Source of the DNA: CAYWKS01 sp964458935
Lineage (GTDB): Bacteria > Planctomycetota > Phycisphaerae > Phycisphaerales > Zrk34
Assembly (NCBI GenBank): GCA_964458935.1
Contig: CAYWKS010000011.1
Coordinates: forward strand, 45,684-109,683
Direction: 5' to 3'
DNA: 64,000 nucleotides
Position numbers and translations under genes: made by a program. The notes beneath the pieces were generated by a model, which did not search any database, had not been told where the DNA came from, and saw only the letters and a list, made by a program, of their open reading frames with translations. Within the stretch, counting starts at the first letter, position 1. Each line of letters opens with the position of its first letter. Positions 9,243 to 16,841 of this stretch are shown here, in pieces.

Positions 9243-9248
9243 ATCATA
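9243..9248 (-). promoter_or_regulatory. Predicted -10 box (TATGAT) of a leaderless transcript
   Basis: TATGAT on the minus strand, followed by CGGCGAC (7 bases) and then the ATG at 9235. The transcription start would fall on or next to the start codon. Confidence 0.5.
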
Positions 9249-9316
9249 CGCAGCCCCACCGGGGGTGTAAACCATCAGACGCGCACCCGCGCCGCTTTGT
9301 TCATACCGATCCACCC

Positions 9317-9817
9317 CTACAGCAGATCTCTCAGCGGTCGGCTGATCCGACCGAACGGCCCGGCCGGCACGTGCACCGTCCGCCACTTGGCGCTACGCTC
9401 GGTCATCAGCGGCTCGTAGTCGTCCACCAGCGCCCCCAGCACCGAGTACCACCGCTCGCGGTACTCGAAGACCTCGTGGAACAACGCATCGGGGGGCTGC
9501 GCCTCGCACCAGTACAGGAACACGAACGCCGCGGCGAACCCTTCGCCGAAGACCGTCTGCCACTGCCGCAGGTCACTCACGTCGTCCACCGTCACCCAGT
9601 TGTGCAACTGGTTGCCGGTCTTGCCGGCGTGCTTGCGGCCCTTGACGTCGACGAGCAGATTCCGACCCGACTCGCCGTACACCACGAAGTCGAAGTTCTT
9701 GAGCTTGACCTGGCCACGCAACGCCTTGCGGGCCTCGTCGACCGCCACGTAGGGGATGCTCCGGGACCGGAGGTAGTGCTCGAACGCCTGGTCGTAATGA
9801 AACCGCCGCTGGACCAC
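9317..9817 (-). CDS. HYExAFE family protein, possible PD-(D/E)XK nuclease fold
   Basis: A 166-residue protein. The N-terminal signature HYDQAFEHYL matches the planctomycete-restricted HYExAFE family as I remember it. Beyond the name, the order of residues fits a restriction-endonuclease-like core: an acidic helix 1 (QAFEHYL), FDFVVYGESG with Asp, then LLVDVKGRKH, which supplies the D-x-K pair. The function is not known; nuclease activity is inference. The start is GTG at 9817, chosen because TAGACT lies 6 bases upstream, the leaderless spacing. The run of six G between the box and the GTG is not a proper ribosome-binding site. Confidence 0.7.
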   Translation of the reverse strand: MVQRRFHYDQAFEHYLRSRSIPYVAVDEARKALRGQVKLKNFDFVVYGESGRNLLVDVKGRKHAGKTGNQLHNWVTVDDVSDLRQWQTVFGEGFAAAFVFLYWCEAQPPDALFHEVFEYRERWYSVLGALVDDYEPLMTERSAKWRTVHVPAGPFGRISRPLRDLL

Positions 9818-9823
9818 CCCCCC

Positions 9824-9829
9824 AGTCTA
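9824..9829 (-). promoter_or_regulatory. Predicted -10 box (TAGACT) of a leaderless transcript
   Basis: TAGACT on the minus strand followed by six G residues and the GTG start at 9817. I found no -35 box at 16-18 bases; TTGGCT lies 21 bases away (9851-9856). Confidence 0.45.
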
Positions 9830-9928
9830 CCGCGCCCCACGCCGGGGCAGAGCCAAGCGCCGCCCCGGGTCCCCCGGCCCCATCATCATCAACCCCCTCC
9901 CCGCAAGCCCGTCTCCATCCCCCGCCGA

Positions 9929-10828
9929 TCAGCGCCGCCGCCGCCCGCCCAGCAGCAATCCACCCAGCCCCAACAGCCCCAGGGTCGTCGGCTCAGGCAT
10001 CCCCGGATGAAACTCGATCGTGTACGCCCCGCCATACCCGTCCGCATCCGCACCGTTGAACCCGAAGTCCGCGAACTCGCTGATCGCGAACAACGCCGTC
10101 CCGTCGGCATTGACACGACCGGTCAACTGCGATTTCAACTGCTCGGGTCCGTCGTCATTCAGCTTCAGCAGCGTCCCGGTCTCGTCGAACACGCCCAGCA
10201 CCGAGTCGAACCGCGCATCGACGACCTCGATCTGGAAACGCTCGCCCGGCGTCAGGCCGGTGACCATGAAGAAGTCCGGGTCCCCCACCGCGGTGCTGCT
10301 GCCCGAGAAACTCGTCGTCCCGACCTGGATATACAGGTCATAGCCGCCCTGCTGCGCGTGCGACCCGTTGAACCCGAAATCGCTGAACCCGGTCACGTCG
10401 ATGTTGATCGAGCCGTCCGGGTTGACCGTGCCCGACAGGCCCGACCCCCGTCCGTTGCCGCCGCGCAGCGGGCCGCCGTCGTCGTCCGACGCGATCGGGT
10501 TGAAGTTCGCGTCCAGCGTTCGCATGATCGTGTCGTTGTCGGCGTTCAGATCGGTCGCGGTGAACGCGAAGAAAGGCTGGCCCGGCGTCATGGACCAGAT
10601 CCGGAACTTGTCGATCTCGCCCGGAGCGAGGCTGCCGGTCGTCGCCACGCGGGCCGAAAAATCGCGATCCAGCGATCCGCGGATGCGCGTCGTCGACGGG
10701 CCGAACACGTTCGCCGTGCCCGGTGTGTCGTTGCCCTCCCATTCGCCGACCTGGACCGCTCCCGCCTGCGCGGCACACAACACAACCACAGCGCACACGA
10801 CAGTGCTCCACAGCCCTTGGATACTCAT
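9929..10828 (-). CDS. PEP-CTERM sorted extracellular protein
   Basis: A 299-residue exported protein. The start at 10828 (MSIQGLWSTVV) gives a clean signal peptide ending at AAQAGA and has GGGAGAGAG just upstream; a longer frame from 10939 does not. The C-terminus is a textbook PEP-CTERM tag: MPEPTTLGLLGLGG, a hydrophobic helix, then GGRRRR. It should be cut and anchored or released by an exosortase, which is not in this window. The mature part has two similar halves with calcium-like Asp clusters (ASDDDGG, LNDDGPE) and FGFNG repeats at about 140 and 270, resembling the pre-peptidase or DVUA0089-type beta-sandwich domains found in such proteins. Likely a surface or matrix protein. Confidence 0.88.
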   Translation of the reverse strand: MSIQGLWSTVVCAVVVLCAAQAGAVQVGEWEGNDTPGTANVFGPSTTRIRGSLDRDFSARVATTGSLAPGEIDKFRIWSMTPGQPFFAFTATDLNADNDTIMRTLDANFNPIASDDDGGPLRGGNGRGSGLSGTVNPDGSINIDVTGFSDFGFNGSHAQQGGYDLYIQVGTTSFSGSSTAVGDPDFFMVTGLTPGERFQIEVVDARFDSVLGVFDETGTLLKLNDDGPEQLKSQLTGRVNADGTALFAISEFADFGFNGADADGYGGAYTIEFHPGMPEPTTLGLLGLGGLLLGGRRRR

Positions 10829-11533
10829 TCGCGCTCTCTCCCTTGCGTCTCTCAGTCCCAACTGGCCCACCTGACCAGATGTGGCCACCGCCCCGTGACG
10901 CTCTTCCTGGCGCACGGCAACATAAGCTCTCGCCAACACCTATACATGCTGCCACCACCAATTGCAATGGAAAAAGCCATTAAGACCCGAAGGCGCGCCG
11001 CGTGACCGCGCCCCCGGGCCCGCCCTTAATGTCCAATAAACGCCCCGACGACGACGCGAGCCGCCGGAGACCAAACCATGCGCACGGCTGCGCAGCGATC
11101 GACGTCGGCCGCCGCGCGAACTCGAAAATTTTCATCGCGTTGACATACATGGACTTAAAGACGTTTTCGGCCCCCCCGCGGCGCCCCGGCGCGCAGCCGC
11201 GTGGTGCTGCGCCCCTCTGTAGAGGCCCATGATGTCCATGCCCGCACCCATCTGCTCTTCCGCCCGCCAACCTTCCCCCCGCCCATACTCCGCCCGACAA
11301 GTCCGGTCCGCCCGGACAGACCCGGCCAGGCCCAGCATCGCCTCTCACAGCTCGCCAGCGAGGCCGGACCGAGCACCCCGGCACGCGCAAACTCAATCCA
11401 GCAATTGCTTTATCGCCGTCGCGACACTTTCCGGGCGAAGGGGGTGGGCGGACAAGCGACCCGTTCCGGCGCGCATGCCCGTCGTTTGCGGCTTATGCGG
11501 CGAAAATCGCGGTCAGGACGCGTTGCCCGCCGG
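10829..11533. other. Gene-free 705-base region between a PEP-CTERM gene and hisS
   Basis: I see no supportable gene on either strand. Open frames here are short, Pro/Arg-rich and without ribosome-binding sites. The part near 10940 holds the predicted promoter of the PEP-CTERM gene. An AT-rich patch at about 11120-11170 (GAAAATTTTC and TTGACA at 11140) stands out from the surrounding GC-rich sequence and could mark a further promoter or an RNA. I found no tRNA or riboswitch pattern that I could fold by eye. Confidence 0.45.
10939..10967 (-). promoter_or_regulatory. Sigma70-type promoter of the PEP-CTERM gene
   Basis: On the minus strand TTGCAA (10962-10967) and TATAGG (10939-10944) are separated by exactly 17 bases. 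Transcription would start near 10932 and give a leader of about 100 bases. A short inverted repeat (AATGG, six bases, CCATT, at 10966-10981) abuts the -35 box. Confidence 0.45.
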
Positions 11534-12826
11534 TCACGACGGACCCGTGCTCAGCCGATCGGCCAGGTCGCTCAGCGGACATTCCACCTGCTCGCCGCTG
11601 GCCATGTCCTTCAGGCTGGCGACGGCGGTGCCGACGCTCTGGCCGTCCAGGATCACGGCGAACCGCGCACCGCCGGCGTCCTTGAGCAGTTTGCCCACGT
11701 TGGTCGTCGTGCGGTAGCTGAAACGCGCATGCAGCCCCGCCGACCGGAGCGCCGCCACCGTCGGCGCGACCATCGGCCTGGCCGACTCGTCCGCGGCGAA
11801 CACGAACGCATCCACCGGGGGCATCACCTCCGACGGAGCCAGCCCCTTGTCCTGCAGCACCAGCGACAGCACCACGTCGCCCATCCCGAAGCCCACCGCC
11901 GGCATGGCCGGCCCGCCCATCAGCTCGATCAGCTTGTCGTACCGCCCGCCGCCGGCCATGGCACGCTCGGCCCCGCTGACCTCGTGCACCTCGAACACCG
12001 TCCCCGTGTAATACGCCAGGCCCCGAACGATGCCCAGGTCATACTCGCACCACGGCGCGATCCCGAAGCCGCTCAGCTCCGCGTCCAACGCCTCCAGGTC
12101 GCGGATCGACGCGATCCCGATCGACCGCTCCAGGTGGTCCACGTCCCCGGCCGGGTACTTACGGCGGCACATCTGCTCGAACCGCTCGACCTTGTACTCG
12201 TCCAGGCCCAGTTGGCCGGCTTCCTCGGTGAACTGCGCCGGCTCGAGCTTGTCCCGCCGATCCAGCAGGTCGAACGCCTCCAGCATCTTCTCGTCGCTGA
12301 CGCCCAGCTTCGAGAGGATCGTCCGCACCGTCTCGCGGTGGCTGATCTTGACCTTGACCTGCTCGGGCGTCAGGCCCAGCTCCCGCAGCAGGTCCACGCA
12401 TGTGAAGATGCACTCGGCGTCGGCGCCCGTCGACTCCGAGCCCAGGAAGTCGATGTTCCACTGGAGAAACTCACGCAGCCGCCCCCGCTGCGGCCGCTCG
12501 GCCCGGCAAAGATTCGGGATGCAGAACCACTTGATCGGCCGGGGCAGGCTCGCGGCGCGGCTCGCCGCCATCCGCGCCAGCGTCGGCGTGAACTCCGGCC
12601 GGATCGCCAGCTCACGCCCGCCGCGGTCCTGGAAGTGGAACAGCTCGTTCACGATCCCTTCGCCGCTCTTGACCTTGTACAGGTCCAGCGACTCGAACGT
12701 CGGGCCCTCGACTTCCTCGAACCCGTTGCGGACCGAGACCTTCCGCCACTGGCCCTCCAGCCATCGCCGCCACGCCATCTCGTCCGGATAGAAGTCTCGC
12801 GTCCCTTTGGGGCCTTGGAATCTCAT
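11534..12826 (-). CDS. hisS: Histidyl-tRNA synthetase
   Basis: A class II aminoacyl-tRNA synthetase of 430 residues that charges tRNA-His in the cytoplasm. Seen: GPKGTRDFYP at the N-terminus; motif 2 (LCRAERPQRGRLREF) near residue 110; the histidine-binding GLAYYTG; GGGRYDKL; and an anticodon-binding domain with SYRTTTNVGKLLKDA near the C-terminus. The start at 12826 gives the standard MRFQGPKGTRDF start, with GAGGA about 9-10 bases upstream; the longer frame from 12871 adds 15 unrelated residues. It sits 63 bases behind a methyltransferase gene on the same strand and may share its transcript. Confidence 0.96.
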   Translation of the reverse strand: MRFQGPKGTRDFYPDEMAWRRWLEGQWRKVSVRNGFEEVEGPTFESLDLYKVKSGEGIVNELFHFQDRGGRELAIRPEFTPTLARMAASRAASLPRPIKWFCIPNLCRAERPQRGRLREFLQWNIDFLGSESTGADAECIFTCVDLLRELGLTPEQVKVKISHRETVRTILSKLGVSDEKMLEAFDLLDRRDKLEPAQFTEEAGQLGLDEYKVERFEQMCRRKYPAGDVDHLERSIGIASIRDLEALDAELSGFGIAPWCEYDLGIVRGLAYYTGTVFEVHEVSGAERAMAGGGRYDKLIELMGGPAMPAVGFGMGDVVLSLVLQDKGLAPSEVMPPVDAFVFAADESARPMVAPTVAALRSAGLHARFSYRTTTNVGKLLKDAGGARFAVILDGQSVGTAVASLKDMASGEQVECPLSDLADRLSTGPS

Positions 12827-12889
12827 GCTGCAAGCATCCTCACCAGTGAGCCAACCGCCGCACGCCGTCACGACGCATCAAGCCACACC

Positions 12890-13702
12890 CTACCGCACCG
12901 CGACGACGTACGCGATCCAGGCGGGGTCGGCTTCGGCGTGCTTGCGGCGACGGAACACGCCGTCGCCCTCGCCGTCTTCGTCCGTGCCCTCCCAGTACAC
13001 GTCCGCCCGGCTGAACCCCGCCTCCAGCAGCAGCTCCCGCACCTCGGGCAGCGTCCAGATCCGCCACTCGTACTGGAACGCGTTCTTCCACCGGGTCCCG
13101 TCGCGGAACGTGAAATGAATGGCGAACCGCGCGTAGTGCGTGATCGGGTCGAAACGCTGCTGGTGCCAGTGGTAGGTGAACCCGTCCTTCCGGGTCGAGT
13201 CGGTGTGATCCTCGAGGAACACCTCGCTGCCGCCCATCATGTCCAGCACCATGACGCCCTGGGCGTCGAGGTTCCGGCGGGCCGCCTCGAAGTAACCCCG
13301 CAGGCCGTCCCGGTCGGTGAACCCGAAGAAGCTGAAGTTCTGGGCGGCGAGCACGTCGGCCTTCTCCGGATGCACGTCGCGGACGTCGGCCTCGAAGAGC
13401 GTGACCCGCGCTCGCGCCTCGGCGTCGAGCCGGCTCAGCACGTGCGACCGCGACCAGGCCAGCGGCTCGGGGTCGTTGTCCACGCCGATGGCCACCCGGC
13501 CCTTGCGGCTGCCCACCCACGCCGAGCACACCGCCGCCGTCCCGCAGAAGTCCTCACGCAACAGCATCGGCGCCCGCCCGTACTCCTTGCGATACACCCG
13601 CTCGAAGAACTCCACCTCCACCGACGGCTCCTGCACGCTCTTGAGGTACAGGTCGTAGCGGTCGGCGTTGCGACGCGTCAGCTTGTGTTTCTTCTTGGCC
13701 AT
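12890..13702 (-). CDS. Class I SAM-dependent methyltransferase (paralogue A)
   Basis: A 270-residue methyltransferase-like protein; substrate unknown. Seen: REDFCGTA near residue 52 in place of the usual glycine-rich motif I, IGVDND for the acidic residue after strand 2, an Asn-Phe-Ser motif (AQNFSFFGF), and FQYEWRIWTLPEVRELL near the C-terminus. The start at 13702 (MAKKKHKLTRRNADRYDLY) aligns with the start of its divergent neighbour (TARNADPHALYEQS), which supports it. The two start codons are only 19 bases apart. No ribosome-binding site fits in that gap, so this gene may also be translated from a very short leader. Confidence 0.8.
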   Translation of the reverse strand: MAKKKHKLTRRNADRYDLYLKSVQEPSVEVEFFERVYRKEYGRAPMLLREDFCGTAAVCSAWVGSRKGRVAIGVDNDPEPLAWSRSHVLSRLDAEARARVTLFEADVRDVHPEKADVLAAQNFSFFGFTDRDGLRGYFEAARRNLDAQGVMVLDMMGGSEVFLEDHTDSTRKDGFTYHWHQQRFDPITHYARFAIHFTFRDGTRWKNAFQYEWRIWTLPEVRELLLEAGFSRADVYWEGTDEDGEGDGVFRRRKHAEADPAWIAYVVAVR

Positions 13703-13708
13703 AAGCGG

Positions 13709-13714
13709 TACATT
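13709..13714 (+). promoter_or_regulatory. Predicted -10 box (TACATT) of a leaderless transcript
   Basis: TACATT followed by CGTAACG (7 bases) and the ATG at 13722. It lies within the 19-base gap between two divergent start codons, so the -35 region must lie inside the other gene. Confidence 0.5.
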
Positions 13715-13721
13715 CGTAACG

Positions 13722-14519
13722 ATGTCACGCGGAACTCGCAAACCCGACGCCGCCCTCACCGCCCGCAACGCCGACCCCCACGCGCTCTACGAGCAGTCGG
13801 TGCAGCGGCCCGACGTGATCGTGGGATTCGTCGAAGAGCTGTTCCATCACACGCGCGACCGCGCGCCCCGCATCCTCCGCGAGGACTTCTGCGGCACCGC
13901 GCTGCTGTCGTCGATGTGGGCCCTCAGCGAGCCCGACCGCCGCGCGATCGGCGTGGACCACGACGCCGCGGTGCTCGACTGGGCACAACGCCACAACGTC
14001 CAACCGATCGGCGACGCCGCCCGACGCATCGACCTCGTCCACGGCGACGTCCTGCACTCCCGCCGACAGGCCGACGCCCTGGTCTCGCTCAACTTCTCGC
14101 ACTTCATCCACCACGACCGCGCCGCCCTGCTCGGCTACCTCCGGCACGCACGCCGATGCATCAAGCCCGGCGGGCTGTTCATCTGCGACGCGTTCGGTGG
14201 GCCCGAATCCATCCGGCCCTGCCTCGACGAGCGACGCTTCAGCCGCTTCGATTACCTCTGGGAGCAGCGGGCGTTCGATCCGTTGACCGGCCGCATCGAC
14301 TGCCGCATCCACTTCCGCTTCCGCAACGGGTCGGTGCTGCGGGACGCGTTCGCGTACGACTGGCGGATGTGGTCGCTGCCGGAATTGCGGGAGTTGCTCG
14401 CCGAAGCGGGGTTCGACGATCTGGGCATCTACTTCGAGTCCGAAGAAGGCTTCATCGCCGACTTCGACGCGGTCGGGTTCGACGCGTGGGTCGCCTACCT
14501 CGTGGCCCTGCGGGATTGA
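13722..14519 (+). CDS. Class I SAM-dependent methyltransferase (paralogue B)
   Basis: A 265-residue paralogue of the divergent gene at 12890-13702. Shared landmarks in the same order: REDFCGTA, IGVDHD, SLNFSHF, a GGLFICDAFGG strand, and FAYDWRMWSLPELRELLAEAGF. Since both keep the likely SAM-binding residues, both are probably active, perhaps on different substrates. The ATG at 13722 is preferred over the frame start at 13668 because of the alignment with its paralogue and the TACATT box 7 bases upstream. rsmD follows 13 bases after the stop, with its own predicted promoter. Confidence 0.8.
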   Translation: MSRGTRKPDAALTARNADPHALYEQSVQRPDVIVGFVEELFHHTRDRAPRILREDFCGTALLSSMWALSEPDRRAIGVDHDAAVLDWAQRHNVQPIGDAARRIDLVHGDVLHSRRQADALVSLNFSHFIHHDRAALLGYLRHARRCIKPGGLFICDAFGGPESIRPCLDERRFSRFDYLWEQRAFDPLTGRIDCRIHFRFRNGSVLRDAFAYDWRMWSLPELRELLAEAGFDDLGIYFESEEGFIADFDAVGFDAWVAYLVALRD

Positions 14520-14520
14520 G

Positions 14521-14526
14521 TAGGAT
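14521..14526 (+). promoter_or_regulatory. Predicted -10 box (TAGGAT) of a leaderless rsmD transcript
   Basis: TAGGAT immediately follows the stop codon of the previous gene and is followed by CACTGG (6 bases) and the ATG at 14533. No Shine-Dalgarno sequence is present. Confidence 0.5.
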
Positions 14527-14532
14527 CACTGG

Positions 14533-15111
14533 ATGCGTATCGTCGCGGGCACACACAAGGGCCGCCGGTTGCTCGGCCCGGCCGACAAGGCCACCACGCG
14601 GCCGATCACCGATCGGGTGAAGACGGCGCTGTTCGACCGGCTGGACGCGGCGGGCCGGCTCGCCGGCGCGGTCGTGGTCGACCTGTTCGCCGGCACCGGC
14701 TCGCTGGGCCTGGAGGCGCTGAGCCGGGGCGCGGATCACGTGACGCTCATCGAGCGCGACCCCGGCGCGCGGGCCCGACTGACGCGAAACGTCCAGGCGC
14801 TGGGCGCCGGCCGCGAGGTGAACGTCGTCGCCGGTGATGCGCTGTCGGGCTCGATCCTGGCGGCGCTGCGGCGGCCGCCGACGCTGATCTTCCTCGACCC
14901 GCCTTACCGGATGATGACGCGGGAGACGGACGCGGCCCGCGTGCGGCGGCAGGCCGAGCGGCTGGCCGAGGCCGCCGACGGCGGGGCGCTGCTGATCCTG
15001 CGGACCGATAAGCACGTGCCGGCCCCGCCCCTGGCCGGGTGGGCGGAGCCGGCAAGCCGCACGTATGGCTCGATGGTCGTGCACGCCTACCCGCGGCAGG
15101 CGAACCGATGA
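14533..15111 (+). CDS. rsmD: 16S rRNA guanine-N2 methyltransferase, RsmD family
   Basis: A 192-residue enzyme that methylates G966 of 16S rRNA in assembled small subunits (known for the family). Seen: MRIVAGTHKGRRL start, the RPITDRVKTALFD segment, SAM motif I DLFAGTGSLGLEALSRGA near residue 55, and the catalytic FLDPPY near 119. The length fits the family. The start codon is set by the M-R-I-V-A-G consensus and the TAGGAT box. The stop codon overlaps a possible ATG at 15108 of the next gene. Confidence 0.93.
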   Translation: MRIVAGTHKGRRLLGPADKATTRPITDRVKTALFDRLDAAGRLAGAVVVDLFAGTGSLGLEALSRGADHVTLIERDPGARARLTRNVQALGAGREVNVVAGDALSGSILAALRRPPTLIFLDPPYRMMTRETDAARVRRQAERLAEAADGGALLILRTDKHVPAPPLAGWAEPASRTYGSMVVHAYPRQANR

Positions 15112-15136
15112 ACGCGGCGCTGCGATCGGGCTTGAG

Positions 15137-15142
15137 TACACT
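15137..15142 (+). promoter_or_regulatory. Predicted -10 box (TACACT) of a leaderless transcript
   Basis: TACACT followed by GTGCGTC (7 bases) and the ATG at 15150. A competing start at 15108 would place this hexamer inside the coding region. Confidence 0.45.
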
Positions 15143-15149
15143 GTGCGTC

Positions 15150-16412
15150 ATGACCTTGCAGGGCGATCCCAAGCGGGCGGCGGCGGAGAAGATCGTGGGC
15201 GTGCTCCACGACGCCGGCCATGTCGCCTACCTCGCCGGCGGGTGCGTGCGGGACATGCTGCTGGGTATGGCGGCCAAGGACTACGACGTGGCCACAGACG
15301 CCCCGCCGCCACGCATCGCCGAGCTGTTCCACAACACCCGCCACGTCGGCGAGGCGTTCGGCGTCATGCTCGTCCGACTCATGCGGTGCGAGATCGAGGT
15401 CGCCACCTTCCGCGCCGAGTCGGGCTACAGCGATGGCCGACGCCCCGACCACGTGCACTTCACCGATGCCGAGCACGATGCGCGACGCCGCGACTTCACG
15501 ATCAACGGCCTGTTCTACGACCCCCGCGAGGATCGGGTCGTCGACTACGTCGACGGCCGGGCCGACCTGCAGCGCGGCGTCGTCCGGGCGATCGGCGACC
15601 CGGACGCGCGACTGGGCGAGGACTATCTGCGGATGCTGCGGGCGGTGCGGTTCGCGGCGCGACTGGGGTTCGTCATCGACCCGCCGACCCGCGCCGCCAT
15701 CGAACGCCATGCCCCGCGGCTGGGCTTCATCAGCCGCGAGCGGATCGGCATGGAGATGCGGCTGATCGTGACCGGGCCCAACGCCGCCGATGGCGTCGAG
15801 CTGCTCCAGGCCCTGGCGCTGGATGCGCCCGCCTTCGACGGCCCGCACGTCCGCCCCGATATCGCGACGCTGCGGCGGCTGGATCAGCCCGGCGTCGCCC
15901 TGGCGCTGACGGCGGTGCTGATCGATCGTCACATCGACCGCGAGGCCGCCCGCGATCCGGCAGCGGCGCTGGACCGCGTCAAGGCGGTGCGGCTCGTTCG
16001 ACAGTGGCGCAGCGCACTGGCGCTGAGCAACGACGAGCGGGATCGCATGGCGGCGCTGCTCGGCGGCCTGCGGGAGCTGTTCGACTGGAACGCACTCACG
16101 GTCGCTCGAAAGAAGCGGACGCTCGCCCGGCCGCAGTGGCAGGAGCTGTCGGCCCTGTTCGAGGCGTTCACGGCGGTGTACGGGCTCGGCACCCATCGGG
16201 TCGACCTGGCGGATGTGCCGCCGTTGCAGGCCGAGGGTGTGGCGCCGCGGCCGCTGATCGGCGGCGACGACCTGGTCGCGGCGGGGTTCGCGCCGGGCCC
16301 GATGTTCAAGCGGGTGCTCGACGCGGTGTACGACGCGCAATTGGAGCACCGCGTGACCGACCGCGGTTCAGCCCTGGCGTTGGCGCAGCAGTTGGCGGCA
16401 CAGCAGTGCTGA
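15150..16412 (+). CDS. CCA-adding tRNA nucleotidyltransferase / poly(A) polymerase family
   Basis: A 420-residue class II nucleotidyltransferase. Seen: GGCVRDMLLG near residue 28 and DYDVATDA with the catalytic Asp pair, RRDFTINGLFYDP, the LRMLRAVRFAARLGF segment, and a helical C-terminal half. The family adds CCA to tRNA 3' ends or poly(A) to RNA; the two cannot be told apart by eye. A CCA-adding role is attractive because the one tRNA gene in this window does not encode CCA. Start 15150 is chosen for its TACACT box at leaderless spacing. The alternative ATG at 15108 overlaps the rsmD stop as ATGA and would add 14 residues by translational coupling. Confidence 0.9.
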   Translation: MTLQGDPKRAAAEKIVGVLHDAGHVAYLAGGCVRDMLLGMAAKDYDVATDAPPPRIAELFHNTRHVGEAFGVMLVRLMRCEIEVATFRAESGYSDGRRPDHVHFTDAEHDARRRDFTINGLFYDPREDRVVDYVDGRADLQRGVVRAIGDPDARLGEDYLRMLRAVRFAARLGFVIDPPTRAAIERHAPRLGFISRERIGMEMRLIVTGPNAADGVELLQALALDAPAFDGPHVRPDIATLRRLDQPGVALALTAVLIDRHIDREAARDPAAALDRVKAVRLVRQWRSALALSNDERDRMAALLGGLRELFDWNALTVARKKRTLARPQWQELSALFEAFTAVYGLGTHRVDLADVPPLQAEGVAPRPLIGGDDLVAAGFAPGPMFKRVLDAVYDAQLEHRVTDRGSALALAQQLAAQQC

Positions 16413-16451
16413 AACGCGCGGCGGTTATTGGCGGGGGCGCCGGTGGTTGTG

Positions 16452-16457
16452 TAAAAT
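16452..16457 (+). promoter_or_regulatory. Predicted -10 box (TAAAAT) of a small lipoprotein gene
   Basis: TAAAAT stands out in GC-rich surroundings, 37 bases before the ATG at 16495. An AGGG ribosome-binding site follows at 16482-16485, so this transcript would have a short leader. Confidence 0.4.
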
Positions 16458-16494
16458 CCGCCGCGTACTTTCACCCCTCGCAGGGATGCGTCAC

Positions 16495-16719
16495 ATGCGA
16501 CGACAAGGTTGGCCGGCTGTGGTGTTGACGGGATTGGCCCTGGGCGCGGGGCTGGCGGCCGCGGCGGGGTGTGAGCCGGCCCTGTTCCCGGAGAACTCGC
16601 CCCGAACGCAGTACGAACGGTTCGATCGGCTGCGAGGCGATTATCGGCCGGCGGACCAGCCCGGCCAGGGCGGCGACAGCGACCCGGCGCTGCGGCAGAG
16701 GCTGGCGCCCAAAGACTGA
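16495..16719 (+). CDS. Small putative lipoprotein
   Basis: A 74-residue protein with a basic start (MRRQGWPAVV), a hydrophobic stretch and a lipobox-like AAAAGC with Cys at about residue 26, followed by a charged region with RTQYERFDRLRGDYRP. I do not recognise a defined family. The RTQ-x-ER-x-DR-x-RG pattern is one I associate with short planctomycete lipoproteins. Start 16495 is preferred over the ATG at 16486 because AGGG sits 9 bases before it. The function is unknown. Confidence 0.65.
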   Translation: MRRQGWPAVVLTGLALGAGLAAAAGCEPALFPENSPRTQYERFDRLRGDYRPADQPGQGGDSDPALRQRLAPKD

Positions 16720-16841
16720 TCGCACAAAGTCGCGCCAAATTACGCAAAAAGTCAAAGCTTTCCGTTGTGACTGACCGATTCATGAGCTAACGTTGGTATT
16801 GTTCTTGCTCAAGTACTGTTTAACCCGACCCGGAGCAGTCC

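Noticed and set aside
13709..13721. A regulated bidirectional promoter with an operator in the 19-base gap
   Set aside because: The gap holds a plausible plus-strand -10 box, but the dyad symmetry (GTAC...TAAC) is too weak to call an operator, and no minus-strand TANNNT lies at the right distance.
11201..14620. A 1139-codon plus-strand frame
   Set aside because: It runs antisense to hisS and a methyltransferase and through the frame of another; the composition is that of a shadow frame.
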